This document shows positions 1 through 6,652 of a stretch of 8,887 bases of DNA, piece by piece. How positions within the stretch are numbered: position 1 is the first letter of the stretch; each line of letters opens with the position of its first letter. The DNA is from Acidobacteriota bacterium (GTDB lineage Bacteria > Acidobacteriota > Terriglobia > UBA7540 > JAPUME01). The position numbers were made by a program, and so were the translations under genes. Under the pieces are notes generated by a model, which made no database searches, had not been told where the DNA came from, and saw only the letters and a list, made by a program, of their open reading frames with translations. The DNA is taken from contig JAPUME010000043.1 of assembly GCA_027294185.1 (NCBI GenBank), positions 1-8,887 on the forward strand, written 5' to 3'.

Positions 1-2489
1 TTCCGGTTTTCTTTGAGGACCGCAATCAGGCGATCATCGCCGAACATCTCTCCCTGGTCGCTCGCCGCTTCCGGGACACCGTCGGTAAAGGCCACCAGAG
101 TGTCTCCCGGAGCAAGCGTTACCTCCGCGGTGGAACAGGTCCAATCCTCAAACAATCCCAGCACCGTCGCGGTCGAGGTCAGCCGCTCGACGGCCCCGTC
201 GGTCCGGAGCAGCACCGGCGGATTGTGGCCGCAGTTTGCGTACCGTAAACGGCGCGTCTGTTCCTCGTAGTATGCAAAGAAAAGAGTGACGAAGTAGTTT
301 TCCGCCGTCGAGTCGTAGAAGAGCCGGTTCACCGTTTCGAGCATGCGCCCAATATCCTCACGGGCCACCGCGTACTGGCTGCGAAGATTAGCCTGGAGCG
401 TGGCCATCATCAGCGCCGCAGAGATACCCTTCCCCACCACATCACCCAAGACCAGCCCCAACTCGCCGGGACCGAAGTCAAGAAAGTCATAGTAGTCGCC
501 GCCGACCGCGCGAGCCTGGATGCAGCCGCCGGCGTAGTCGAGCGTCGCAATCTCCGGCTTCCTGCGGGGAAACAGTCTCCCCTGAACCTCGCGGGCGATT
601 GACATTTCATGTTCCGCGCGCCGCTCCGCCTCCATCCTCTCGGCGATATTCTCTGCCAGGCCGATGCTCTCCAGGGCAATGCCGGCCTGGCTTGCCACAG
701 AAGCCAGGAGCCGCTTGTCTTCGCGCGAGTAGGGTTCCTCGGAGAGCCGCAGGCCCAGGGCCACGAGACCCATCAACCGCTCGTCGCGACCCAGCATCGG
801 CACCAAACACTCTGCATGGAGTGAAGCCAGGGTTGAGAGCTCACCACCGTCGCCGGTACCCGCCGGCGGCACATAGCAGGGACGGCCCCGGCGCGCGACT
901 TCCCTGAGGGCGGGCAAGTCCGAAGGGATGGTTTCGAGACCACTCGGCACCCCTCCGAGCTCGGCACAGAAACTGCCATCACCGGTCTTCAGGTAGACTG
1001 CGAGAAAACTGGGCTGCAGGGCTTCCCGGAGATGACATTCGAGCAAGGTCACCAAATCCTTTCGGTTGGCTGCTGTCCTCGCCTTCTCCCCCAGGTCCTC
1101 CAGAATCAGCCGGGCGTCGTAGGCGCTGCGGAAGAAAGCTCGATCGATTCGACTCGTCACTTGCCTGCCAACCTGTCTCCCGGCCCAAACCGACAGCAGC
1201 CCGAACCCGGCTCCTGCAATCATTACCCCAGGAACCGCACTTTCCGGGCACGCCCACGGCTCAACGAGGCGCCACAGGAACGTGGTAAAAACTATCGTGA
1301 TTCCCACAACAGCCCATACCAGCAGGATTGTGAAGCCCCGCTGAACCAGAAAATAGCGCGCACTTCTTTTCAGGAGCACCGGAAGTTCCAGGACCCGATG
1401 CTTTAGGACCGCATAGGCAAACGATAAAGGCAGCAGCCATTGAGCCATGACAACGGGAATGATGACCCAGATCGGTTGGTCCTGGAATCCGGCGCCGGTT
1501 GAGATCGCCACAAGTCCCACGAGCAATCCCGGTGTCAACGCCGCGACCGCACCATACACAATGACCCGCGCCTTGCGGCGGGCTTCGGCGGAGGGGGACC
1601 GGAGGCTTGTGCCCACGAGCGACCCCAGACCCAACCCGAAACCGCTAAAAGCATAAAATAAATATACGGCCCCCAACGGACCCGCCATAAGACTCTCCTC
1701 GGCTAATACCTCAATACTGCCCACACGCGACGAGAGCCACCACAAGGCGAAGGCAAATATCGCCCCCGTTACCAGATACCCTCTCTTCAGCCAGGGAACT
1801 CTCCGGTCCAGAGGCGAGGGGGCCGGAAACACCGCGAAGAAGTAGTAGAAGACACCGGGAAGGAATCCTCCCAACAACGTCGAATACGACAGGGCAAAGG
1901 CTCGCAGGGAGGGATGAATGGTGGCTTCCGGGACCGGGGGCCCGGCAAGGAAGCCCCCAAAAAGCAAGGCCAGCATCCAGGCATTCGAGTCGCGCACTCG
2001 GAAGAAAAGAACCACGAGCCCAACGGCCAGAAACGGGAGCGGATAGAAGCTGATGATCTTGAGCGCGGCAGCCTGGGCGGTGGTCAGAGTCCCAAAGGGC
2101 TCCGAGGGGGATCGCGGGCCCAGCCGAAAACTCAATTCAATCGGCTCGCTCTCTCCCGCGCGCTCCACCGTCAACCTCACCTCATCGCCCGGACGACCCC
2201 GCGTGACAATATTGTAGTAGGGGTCCATGGCGGACATCGGCTGCGCGTTGATGGCCCGAATGTGATCACCGGGTTGCAACCCTGCCCGGTGGGCGGCGGT
2301 GCCCTCCCTCACCTCGGAAACGTGAAGGCAGGAAGTCTTCCCGGAAAACTTGCAGGAGACACCCAGTCCCGCCGTGGGTTGCTGACGGATGTAGTACATC
2401 CAGACGGCGCTATAGAGGACCATCACGGCGCCAAACAGCGCCGCCGCTCCCATCAATATCGGTCGCGGAAGCGAGGTGAGTTTACGCAT
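1..2489 (-). CDS. Membrane PP2C/SpoIIE-type serine phosphatase with PDZ and GAF domains (3' end outside window)
   Basis: Continuous frame from ATG at 2489 to the window edge: 829 residues, no stop. The N-terminus MRKLTSLPRP is followed by a membrane segment (about 10-34), then a PDZ domain (about 40-125, with GLQPGD at 70-75). About nine more membrane segments follow (near 144-163, 169-185, 200-221, 237-253, 268-292, 308-330, 340-362, 385-405, 419-437). Arg/Lys-rich loops fit PDZ outside and C-terminus inside. The loop near 363-384 and the IDRAFFRSAYDAR segment (448-460) resemble ComP-type sensors. A GAF-like domain spans about 470-610, then a linker and a PP2C/SpoIIE phosphatase domain from about 640. 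Metal-site motifs are visible: GGDYYDF (663-669), GDVVGKG (682-688), NCGHN (752-756) and FTDG (801-804). Few residues are probably missing. By family it should dephosphorylate a Ser/Thr phosphoprotein, perhaps an anti-sigma-factor antagonist; no partner gene is visible. No clear Shine-Dalgarno precedes the ATG; ATG at codon 13 is a less likely start. Confidence 0.9.
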   Translation of the reverse strand, partial: MRKLTSLPRPILMGAAALFGAVMVLYSAVWMYYIRQQPTAGLGVSCKFSGKTSCLHVSEVREGTAAHRAGLQPGDHIRAINAQPMSAMDPYYNIVTRGRPGDEVRLTVERAGESEPIELSFRLGPRSPSEPFGTLTTAQAAALKIISFYPLPFLAVGLVVLFFRVRDSNAWMLALLFGGFLAGPPVPEATIHPSLRAFALSYSTLLGGFLPGVFYYFFAVFPAPSPLDRRVPWLKRGYLVTGAIFAFALWWLSSRVGSIEVLAEESLMAGPLGAVYLFYAFSGFGLGLGSLVGTSLRSPSAEARRKARVIVYGAVAALTPGLLVGLVAISTGAGFQDQPIWVIIPVVMAQWLLPLSFAYAVLKHRVLELPVLLKRSARYFLVQRGFTILLVWAVVGITIVFTTFLWRLVEPWACPESAVPGVMIAGAGFGLLSVWAGRQVGRQVTSRIDRAFFRSAYDARLILEDLGEKARTAANRKDLVTLLECHLREALQPSFLAVYLKTGDGSFCAELGGVPSGLETIPSDLPALREVARRGRPCYVPPAGTGDGGELSTLASLHAECLVPMLGRDERLMGLVALGLRLSEEPYSREDKRLLASVASQAGIALESIGLAENIAERMEAERRAEHEMSIAREVQGRLFPRRKPEIATLDYAGGCIQARAVGGDYYDFLDFGPGELGLVLGDVVGKGISAALMMATLQANLRSQYAVAREDIGRMLETVNRLFYDSTAENYFVTLFFAYYEEQTRRLRYANCGHNPPVLLRTDGAVERLTSTATVLGLFEDWTCSTAEVTLAPGDTLVAFTDGVPEAASDQGEMFGDDRLIAVLKENR

Positions 2490-2503
2490 GGGATGAGGTT
2501 TTC

Positions 2504-2509
2504 ATTATA
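2504..2509 (-). promoter_or_regulatory. Candidate -10 box (TATAAT) for the PDZ/PP2C phosphatase
   Basis: On the minus strand a perfect TATAAT ends 14 bases before the ATG at 2489. A normal start site 6-8 bases downstream of the box would leave a leader of only about 6-8 bases, which fits the lack of a Shine-Dalgarno. I find no good -35 box at 16-18 bp spacing (the best hexamer there is ACCCTG-like), so this may be chance. Confidence 0.3.
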
Positions 2510-2716
2510 AGCCCATCCAGGCGCTGCAGGGTTCCCACCCGTCGGATGCCGGCAGGCCCACCACTCCGAGGGGCGGGATCCAATTCCACAATTTGCGGGA
2601 ATGATTGCGTTGAGAGATGGCTGGGAGCACAACCGTGCTGAACCTGGTGAAACCACTGGTGTTTCTTGCAGGTCAAATCAACAATGCAGATGCAAATCTA
2701 TGAGCGCCCTCGACAA

Positions 2717-2740
2717 CCGACGGATACCCCGCTCCGTCGG
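2717..2740 (-). terminator. Hairpin 31 bp downstream of the LarA-like gene, possible transcript end
   Basis: There is a perfect 8-bp inverted repeat, CCGACGGA / TCCGTCGG, with an 8-base loop. It lies 31 bases past the stop codon of the LarA-like gene in its transcription direction. The flank after the hairpin (TTGTCGAGG) has no U-run, so it is not a classical intrinsic terminator. It could stabilise the mRNA 3' end or act with Rho. Confidence 0.35.
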
Positions 2741-2771
2741 CCCACCATGGCATACGGTGTCCAGCACCTGA

Positions 2772-4187
2772 TTAAGCAGCGCCCGGCGGCAGGGGTCCGT
2801 CGAGCACGAGCGGCGGGTGCTGGATGGGCGCATACGGATAGACGGCCACGCGGAGGTCGCCGCGGTGCTGCTTCTGCAGTCTTTCAACCACCTCCTGCCA
2901 TTGCGAGGCGAAGCGTGTTCCCCCGGGGAAGCGGGTGCGGTCCCGCTGCTGCATGGTCCCGGTATAGACGATGAACTGGGAAGAGTTTTCAAGGGGGCTC
3001 AGGCGACGCCCTTTGGCATCCCAAAACAGCGCGTGCTCATAGCGCCAACGCTCGCCCATGTAGTGAAGCGATTCAAGACCGGGTGAGTATTGGGTGATCA
3101 GCACGACCGAGCCACCGTCGCGCAGTCCCCGCCGAGCCCAGCCCAACCCGTTAAAAGCCTGAGCATTCTGCGGGTAAGCGTTGATAATCACTACGTCGGC
3201 TCCTTCGGCCTGTTCGGTCCGATAGTGCCGGATGGCAGTGTGACAGGCCACGCGGTGAGACTCAATGACGTCTCCGGCAAAGATTCCCGTCACCTCGCGC
3301 CTTCCGTTGTAGAGAGTCTGGACGGTGAAATCGACACGGGCCAGTTGCGCGGCCTCTTCCATATCTTTCCGGCACTCATTCGTGTAGATTTTGGCCGCAC
3401 CCACGGTACGGTTGTGATTCTGGCCCACCCCCGCGATGGTCCGGTGTATAAAATCGATCGACTCGGCCCAGCAGATACCGGGGAGAACGGCTTTTGCGCC
3501 GCCGCCGAAGCCCGCCGTGCCGTGAATCTTGATCCCGCTGATGCAGACTCTCAGGTCCGCGCGCGCGAAGTGGTGATTGATCTTGATGACGTTTCCGCGG
3601 CTGGTAGTCCCCACTTCCGTGACCTGTTCCCAGATATTGTGGTTCGCCCAGGGGAACCGCCCGGCCAGGTTTACTCCGAGCTTGCGGCTCACCTCCGATG
3701 CGTGCATGGGCTGGTGCGACCCGTAGGAGGTCAAAAGGAGTATCCGCTCCTCCGGGATACCGGCTGCCTTCAATTCTTCAATCACAATCGGAAGAATCCT
3801 GAAGGTCGGAGTGGGACGCGAGAGGTCATCAAAGGTGATGACGGCGTTCTGCTTCCCGGCAGCCAACTCTCGGAGAGGTTTCGTGCCGATGGGCTTTTGA
3901 ATTTTGGCTCGTATCTCTTCGGGTGAGAGCACGGGGGCCGTGTTGCCCTCCATGTGATAAACACGCGTATCCCAGGAAGGCGGAAGCCAGAGATCTTCGG
4001 TAAGGTCGCCGTAGTGCTCGTGGGTGGAGACAGCAAACTTGCCGGACGGACCCGCCTGGAAGACGGGTGAGGCGCCCCCGGAATGGGCCGCGCGGGCCGT
4101 TGGCAATCCGGCCAAGGCCATGCCGCCCACGGCCGTGCCGAGGGTGGCGCTCAAAAAACCGCGTCGTGAAACTTTTCCCTTCCCCAT
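2772..4187 (-). CDS. Tat-exported LarA-family (DUF2088) nickel-pincer racemase/epimerase homologue
   Basis: 471 residues. The N-terminus has a twin-arginine signal (SRRGFL at 7-12, then an Ala/Gly-rich hydrophobic stretch, likely cleavage after ARA near 33), so export as a folded protein is predicted. The rest matches LarA/DUF2088. FDDLSRP (119-125) carries the Asp/Arg pair (D121, R124), and GSHQP (156-160) has the first catalytic His. IHGTAGFGGGAKAVLPG (221-237) has H222 and K232 at the spacing of L. plantarum LarA H174 and K184, the pincer-cofactor attachment Lys; H248 matches Ni ligand H200. The equivalents of Q295 and K298 look replaced (N346, G349), so the substrate is probably not lactate. 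A hydroxy acid or aldonate epimerase is my inference. Start chosen for the strong AAGGAGGA just upstream. Third gene of a same-strand run; no LarB/C/E cofactor genes are in the window. Confidence 0.85.
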   Translation of the reverse strand: MGKGKVSRRGFLSATLGTAVGGMALAGLPTARAAHSGGASPVFQAGPSGKFAVSTHEHYGDLTEDLWLPPSWDTRVYHMEGNTAPVLSPEEIRAKIQKPIGTKPLRELAAGKQNAVITFDDLSRPTPTFRILPIVIEELKAAGIPEERILLLTSYGSHQPMHASEVSRKLGVNLAGRFPWANHNIWEQVTEVGTTSRGNVIKINHHFARADLRVCISGIKIHGTAGFGGGAKAVLPGICWAESIDFIHRTIAGVGQNHNRTVGAAKIYTNECRKDMEEAAQLARVDFTVQTLYNGRREVTGIFAGDVIESHRVACHTAIRHYRTEQAEGADVVIINAYPQNAQAFNGLGWARRGLRDGGSVVLITQYSPGLESLHYMGERWRYEHALFWDAKGRRLSPLENSSQFIVYTGTMQQRDRTRFPGGTRFASQWQEVVERLQKQHRGDLRVAVYPYAPIQHPPLVLDGPLPPGAA

Positions 4188-4193
4188 GACATT

Positions 4194-4237
4194 TTCCTCC
4201 TTCAGCGCTCTTTTAGCTCACTTTCAGCCCACTTTCA
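4194..4237 (-). repeat. Four degenerate 11-nt tandem units joining the TIM-barrel stop to the LarA-like ribosome site
   Basis: On the minus strand the junction reads as four consecutive 11-mers: TGAAAGTGGGC, TGAAAGTGAGC, TAAAAGAGCGC, TGAAGGAGGAA. The first begins with the stop codon of the TIM-barrel gene and the last contains the Shine-Dalgarno of the LarA-like gene. Units 1 and 2 differ by one base; unit 3 matches less well and unit 4 is divergent. Because 11 is not a multiple of 3, the unit-initial TGA/TGA/TAA/TGA triplets place stops in all three frames. Confidence 0.6.
4195..4202 (-). promoter_or_regulatory. Strong Shine-Dalgarno of the LarA-like gene
   Basis: AAGGAGGA on the minus strand, with 7 bases to the ATG at 4187. 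It is one of the strongest ribosome sites in the window and fixes this start, which also places the Tat motif at the extreme N-terminus. Confidence 0.8.
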
Positions 4238-5176
4238 AGTAGTCTCCGGAATTCCTTGCGACGGCTCCGCTTCCTCCCCACTTTCCTCTGCTTGAGCGCG
4301 TTCGACCGGTTCAGGCTGGCTTTCCTCTCCGACCCCGGCGAGTTCACGAAGAAAGGCAATGCTCTCGGCGGCAAAGGTGTCGGCATCGGGAAACAGCGGC
4401 CGCCAGATGGAGGCAGCCCGGGAAATCCCCGGCAGGGCATAACCGAAAGTCTCAACCACCAGACGGCCCCCGTAGCTGACCCTGTCGAGCGCGTCTTGAA
4501 TCCCTTCCCAATCGATGTTCCCGGTGCCCGGAATGCCACGGTCATTTTCTGAGATGTGAACATGGGTGATCAGGAAATTGCAGCTTAAGATCGCCTGCGC
4601 CACGTCCTTTTCTTCCAGGTTGGCGTGGAAGGTGTCGAACAGGATTCCGATGCTCGGGTGGTCCACCTCCTGCACGAACTTTTTGGCGTCGGCGGCGGTG
4701 TTGAGGAAGTAGGTTTCAAAACGGTTGAGCGGCTCGACGGCGATGGATACTCCCTTATCTTCGGCCATCTTTGCAATTTCCTTGTAGCATCGGACGGCAC
4801 GCTTCCATTCCCCCAGCCTGCGTGGCTTGCCGGAGATGAAGCCCACCGGAGAATAGAGGGGTCCGGCAATCATGTCGCAGCCGATTGCAGCCGCCACATC
4901 GATACACTTCCGAATGAACCCTACACCGGCCCGACGGGCCCGTTGGGAGTCCGAACCCAGATGGGCTTTGGGCGGAAGCGCCGCGCAGATGCTGACATCC
5001 AGCTCATGGTCGTCCAACAATTCCTTGACCTGATTCACCTTGAGCCGGTCCGGGTCGAGCAGGGGGATTTCGACCGTGTCATATCCCGCTCTCTTTACCT
5101 TCCTCAGCAAAGGATAGGTGGATCGCTTCAACGCCTCGGTCCACAAAAACAGATTCAGTCCCAGCTTGTTCGCCAT
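4235..5176 (-). CDS. Ketose 3-epimerase-like sugar isomerase (xylose isomerase-like TIM barrel)
   Basis: 313 residues from the ATG at 5176, chosen because AGAGGAG lies 6 bases upstream; an in-frame ATG at 5212 would add 12 residues without a ribosome site. The metal ligands of the D-psicose/tagatose 3-epimerase family are all present: E148 (VAVEPL), D181 (LFDTFH), H207 (HVHISE) and E242 (VVETFG). From memory, these and E154, H184 and R213 sit exactly two residues below A. tumefaciens D-psicose 3-epimerase (E150, D183, H209, E244, E156, H186, R215), so the whole catalytic set is intact. The predicted reaction is Mn/Co-dependent C3 epimerisation of a ketose or a related sugar; the substrate cannot be read from sequence. 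No signal peptide, so cytosolic. An acidic, Glu/Pro/Gln-rich tail of about 30 residues (from about 284) follows the barrel and is unusual. Middle gene of the run, 47 bases before the LarA-like gene. Confidence 0.88.
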   Translation of the reverse strand: MANKLGLNLFLWTEALKRSTYPLLRKVKRAGYDTVEIPLLDPDRLKVNQVKELLDDHELDVSICAALPPKAHLGSDSQRARRAGVGFIRKCIDVAAAIGCDMIAGPLYSPVGFISGKPRRLGEWKRAVRCYKEIAKMAEDKGVSIAVEPLNRFETYFLNTAADAKKFVQEVDHPSIGILFDTFHANLEEKDVAQAILSCNFLITHVHISENDRGIPGTGNIDWEGIQDALDRVSYGGRLVVETFGYALPGISRAASIWRPLFPDADTFAAESIAFLRELAGVGEESQPEPVERAQAEESGEEAEPSQGIPETT

Positions 5177-5182
5177 CATTCG

Positions 5183-5189
5183 CTCCTCT
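5183..5189 (-). promoter_or_regulatory. Shine-Dalgarno that decides the TIM-barrel start
   Basis: AGAGGAG lies 6 bases before the ATG at 5176 and only 3 before the adjacent ATG at 5179. It sits inside the N-terminal extension that would be translated from the ATG at 5212, which argues for the shorter protein. Confidence 0.65.
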
Positions 5190-5245
5190 CGCGGCGGAAC
5201 ATTCGAATCCATAGAATGGAAGTGGTCACGATCCCTACACGGTTT

Positions 5246-6454
5246 CTATTCCACCTGCTCCATCCAGTGCAACCCGGACTTGCCGGGCACAACGATATCG
5301 AGTCTCCCGTCCGCGTTCAAGTCCGTTACAACAATTTGAACGCCGGTGCCGACGCCGTCATCGTAGCTCAAGGTATGTTTCTCCCACTGGACCCGACCCC
5401 CCTCGCGGCTCAGTCGATACCAGTAAAGACCCAGTGGCTCGAAGGTGCCCGGGTCAATGTCGTGTGCGCGATAACGCTTGCCGGTCACGATGTCCCGCAG
5501 TCCGTCGCCGTCCAAGTCAGCCAGCGTCAACGCATGCGCCTGAGACCAGGTGTTGTCGATGACGTGAGTGACCCAGCCGATAAAGCCGTCCTTGTCCACC
5601 CGCTGTTCGTACCAGAAAACGCCGTAGGAGTGTCCCGCGCTGGCGATCAGATCCGATTTTCCGTCGCCGTTGACGTCGTAGGCATAGATTTGCCCCGTCT
5701 CACCATATTGCCCGCCCAGCCGCCAGACTGAATGGAATTTCCACGTGGGCTGATTTAGGTCCTCAGGTCCCTCGATCCAGCCGTTGGGAGTGAGGATGTC
5801 AGGCCGTCCGTCGCCGTTGACATCCCCCGCTCCGATGCCGTGCGCGTTGCCTCGTTTGCTTACCAGATGCCGCGACCATTCAACCCGTCCATCCTCGCCG
5901 CGCAACAGTTCGTACCAAGCCACCTCTTCCGTCCCGCCGTAGTTGGGGAGAATTTGCGTCGATCCGCTGCTGCCGCTAAGTTTCACCCGGCTGATAATCT
6001 CAATATTGAGTCCGTTTTCGATCCGGTGCCGCGGCCAAAGACCATCAGCGGTCTTGGGGTTCTCGTACCACACAATCATCTTCTGAAACCATGAGCCGGA
6101 AACGACATCGGGGTAGCCGTCATCGTTCACATCGATGGCGAGAGCGCCGAAGTCGTCGACATAATCGTTCAGCACAGGAATGGTGCGGAAACGGTGCTTC
6201 TTCCAGCCGGGGGCTTCGTACCAGTATTCACCCGAAATAATGTCGAGCCGCCCATCCCGGTTTACATCGGCCACGGCGCAGCTTTCCGCCCTGGTGTCAC
6301 CGTCGATTACATGTTTTTCGAAGCGGGGAGTGGCTCCGGCCAACCGGAGCCCGATACAGAGACAGCTTGAGAGCAGGACGCACACAGCCGCGAACTTCCC
6401 GCCGCCTTCGGAACGCTTTTGCCGGTGAAACCGGGTTCTGTTGAGTCCTGCCAT
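5246..6454 (-). CDS. Exported FG-GAP/VCBS-repeat beta-propeller protein
   Basis: 402 residues. A basic N-terminus (about 1-20) and a hydrophobic stretch (21-41) form an export signal. LSSC (28-31) could be a lipobox, but cleavage after LAGA (about 41) by signal peptidase I is equally possible. Six calcium-binding loops of the D-x-[ND]-x-D-G-x-x-D type start at D63, D108, D211, D260, D313 and D378. Each is followed by a strand such as DIISG or DIVTG, and several by WYE-type motifs, as in FG-GAP/VCBS propellers. The family gives extracytoplasmic Ca-stabilised scaffolds, often for ligand or carbohydrate binding; no catalytic residues are recognisable. First gene of the minus-strand run, 69 bases ahead of the TIM barrel, so co-transcription is likely. 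No clear Shine-Dalgarno precedes the ATG, so the exact start is uncertain. The specific role is unknown. Confidence 0.85.
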   Translation of the reverse strand: MAGLNRTRFHRQKRSEGGGKFAAVCVLLSSCLCIGLRLAGATPRFEKHVIDGDTRAESCAVADVNRDGRLDIISGEYWYEAPGWKKHRFRTIPVLNDYVDDFGALAIDVNDDGYPDVVSGSWFQKMIVWYENPKTADGLWPRHRIENGLNIEIISRVKLSGSSGSTQILPNYGGTEEVAWYELLRGEDGRVEWSRHLVSKRGNAHGIGAGDVNGDGRPDILTPNGWIEGPEDLNQPTWKFHSVWRLGGQYGETGQIYAYDVNGDGKSDLIASAGHSYGVFWYEQRVDKDGFIGWVTHVIDNTWSQAHALTLADLDGDGLRDIVTGKRYRAHDIDPGTFEPLGLYWYRLSREGGRVQWEKHTLSYDDGVGTGVQIVVTDLNADGRLDIVVPGKSGLHWMEQVE

Positions 6455-6652
6455 TGGAAAGGCCTGGGGCGGTAAAACTCCGCCTTGATATTTACAGGGT
6501 TTCGAATTAAGAGGTACCAGCGGAGCCGATTCTATCCGGTATTGGAGAAAGGCTCAACAGGAAAAGTTCCCTGCTTCGAGTCGGCGTATTCCTGATCCCT
6601 TCGGTCCCCGCCGCCATTCTCAAATTGTTCCTATTGTAAGGGAGTCCCTGCG
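6455..6652. promoter_or_regulatory. Divergent intergenic region between the FG-GAP run and the lactonase
   Basis: This 198-bp spacer separates divergent genes and must hold promoters for both the minus-strand run and the lactonase. It is more AT-rich around 6485-6515 than the genes. I find only weak promoter matches: on the plus strand TTGATA (6486-6491) lies 17 bp before a poor TAAGAG. No confident -10/-35 pair or known operator is visible. An 11-bp inverted repeat, AGGGA-G-TCCCT (6639-6649), overlaps the lactonase ribosome site. Confidence 0.45.

Larger units (their letters stand above)
2490..2771. other. Intergenic spacer between the phosphatase gene and the LarA-like gene
   Basis: This 282-bp spacer carries no convincing gene. 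A 64-codon minus-strand frame (2482-2676) crosses the phosphatase start, but it has no family resemblance that I can see. The spacer holds the TATAAT near the phosphatase start, a small AGCAC-AACC-GTGCT stem-loop at 2626-2639, and a stronger 8-bp hairpin at 2717-2740. The likely content is the 3' end of the LarA-like transcript plus the promoter region of the phosphatase. Confidence 0.6.

Noticed and set aside
410..810. Several short frames on both strands within the GAF/PP2C part
   Set aside because: All lie inside the uninterrupted phosphatase frame, which carries the correct domain motifs, so there is no sign of a frameshift or second gene.
1914..2510. 198-codon plus-strand open frame opposite the PDZ and first membrane segments of the phosphatase
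   Set aside because: The minus-strand frame is continuous with PDZ and TM features; the plus-strand translation is Arg/Gly/Pro-rich low-information sequence.
2482..2676. 64-codon minus-strand frame just upstream of the phosphatase
   Set aside because: It overlaps the phosphatase start by a few bases, which would fit translational coupling, but it has no recognisable domain, no clear ribosome site and covers the candidate promoter.
3090..3926. 278-codon plus-strand open frame opposite the LarA-like gene
   Set aside because: It lies inside the opposite strand of a gene with clear LarA motifs; its translation shows no family motif and the composition is that of a high-GC antisense shadow.
4625..5731. 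368-codon plus-strand open frame opposite the TIM-barrel and FG-GAP genes
   Set aside because: It crosses two real genes and their junction on the other strand and has no recognisable domain or good ribosome site.
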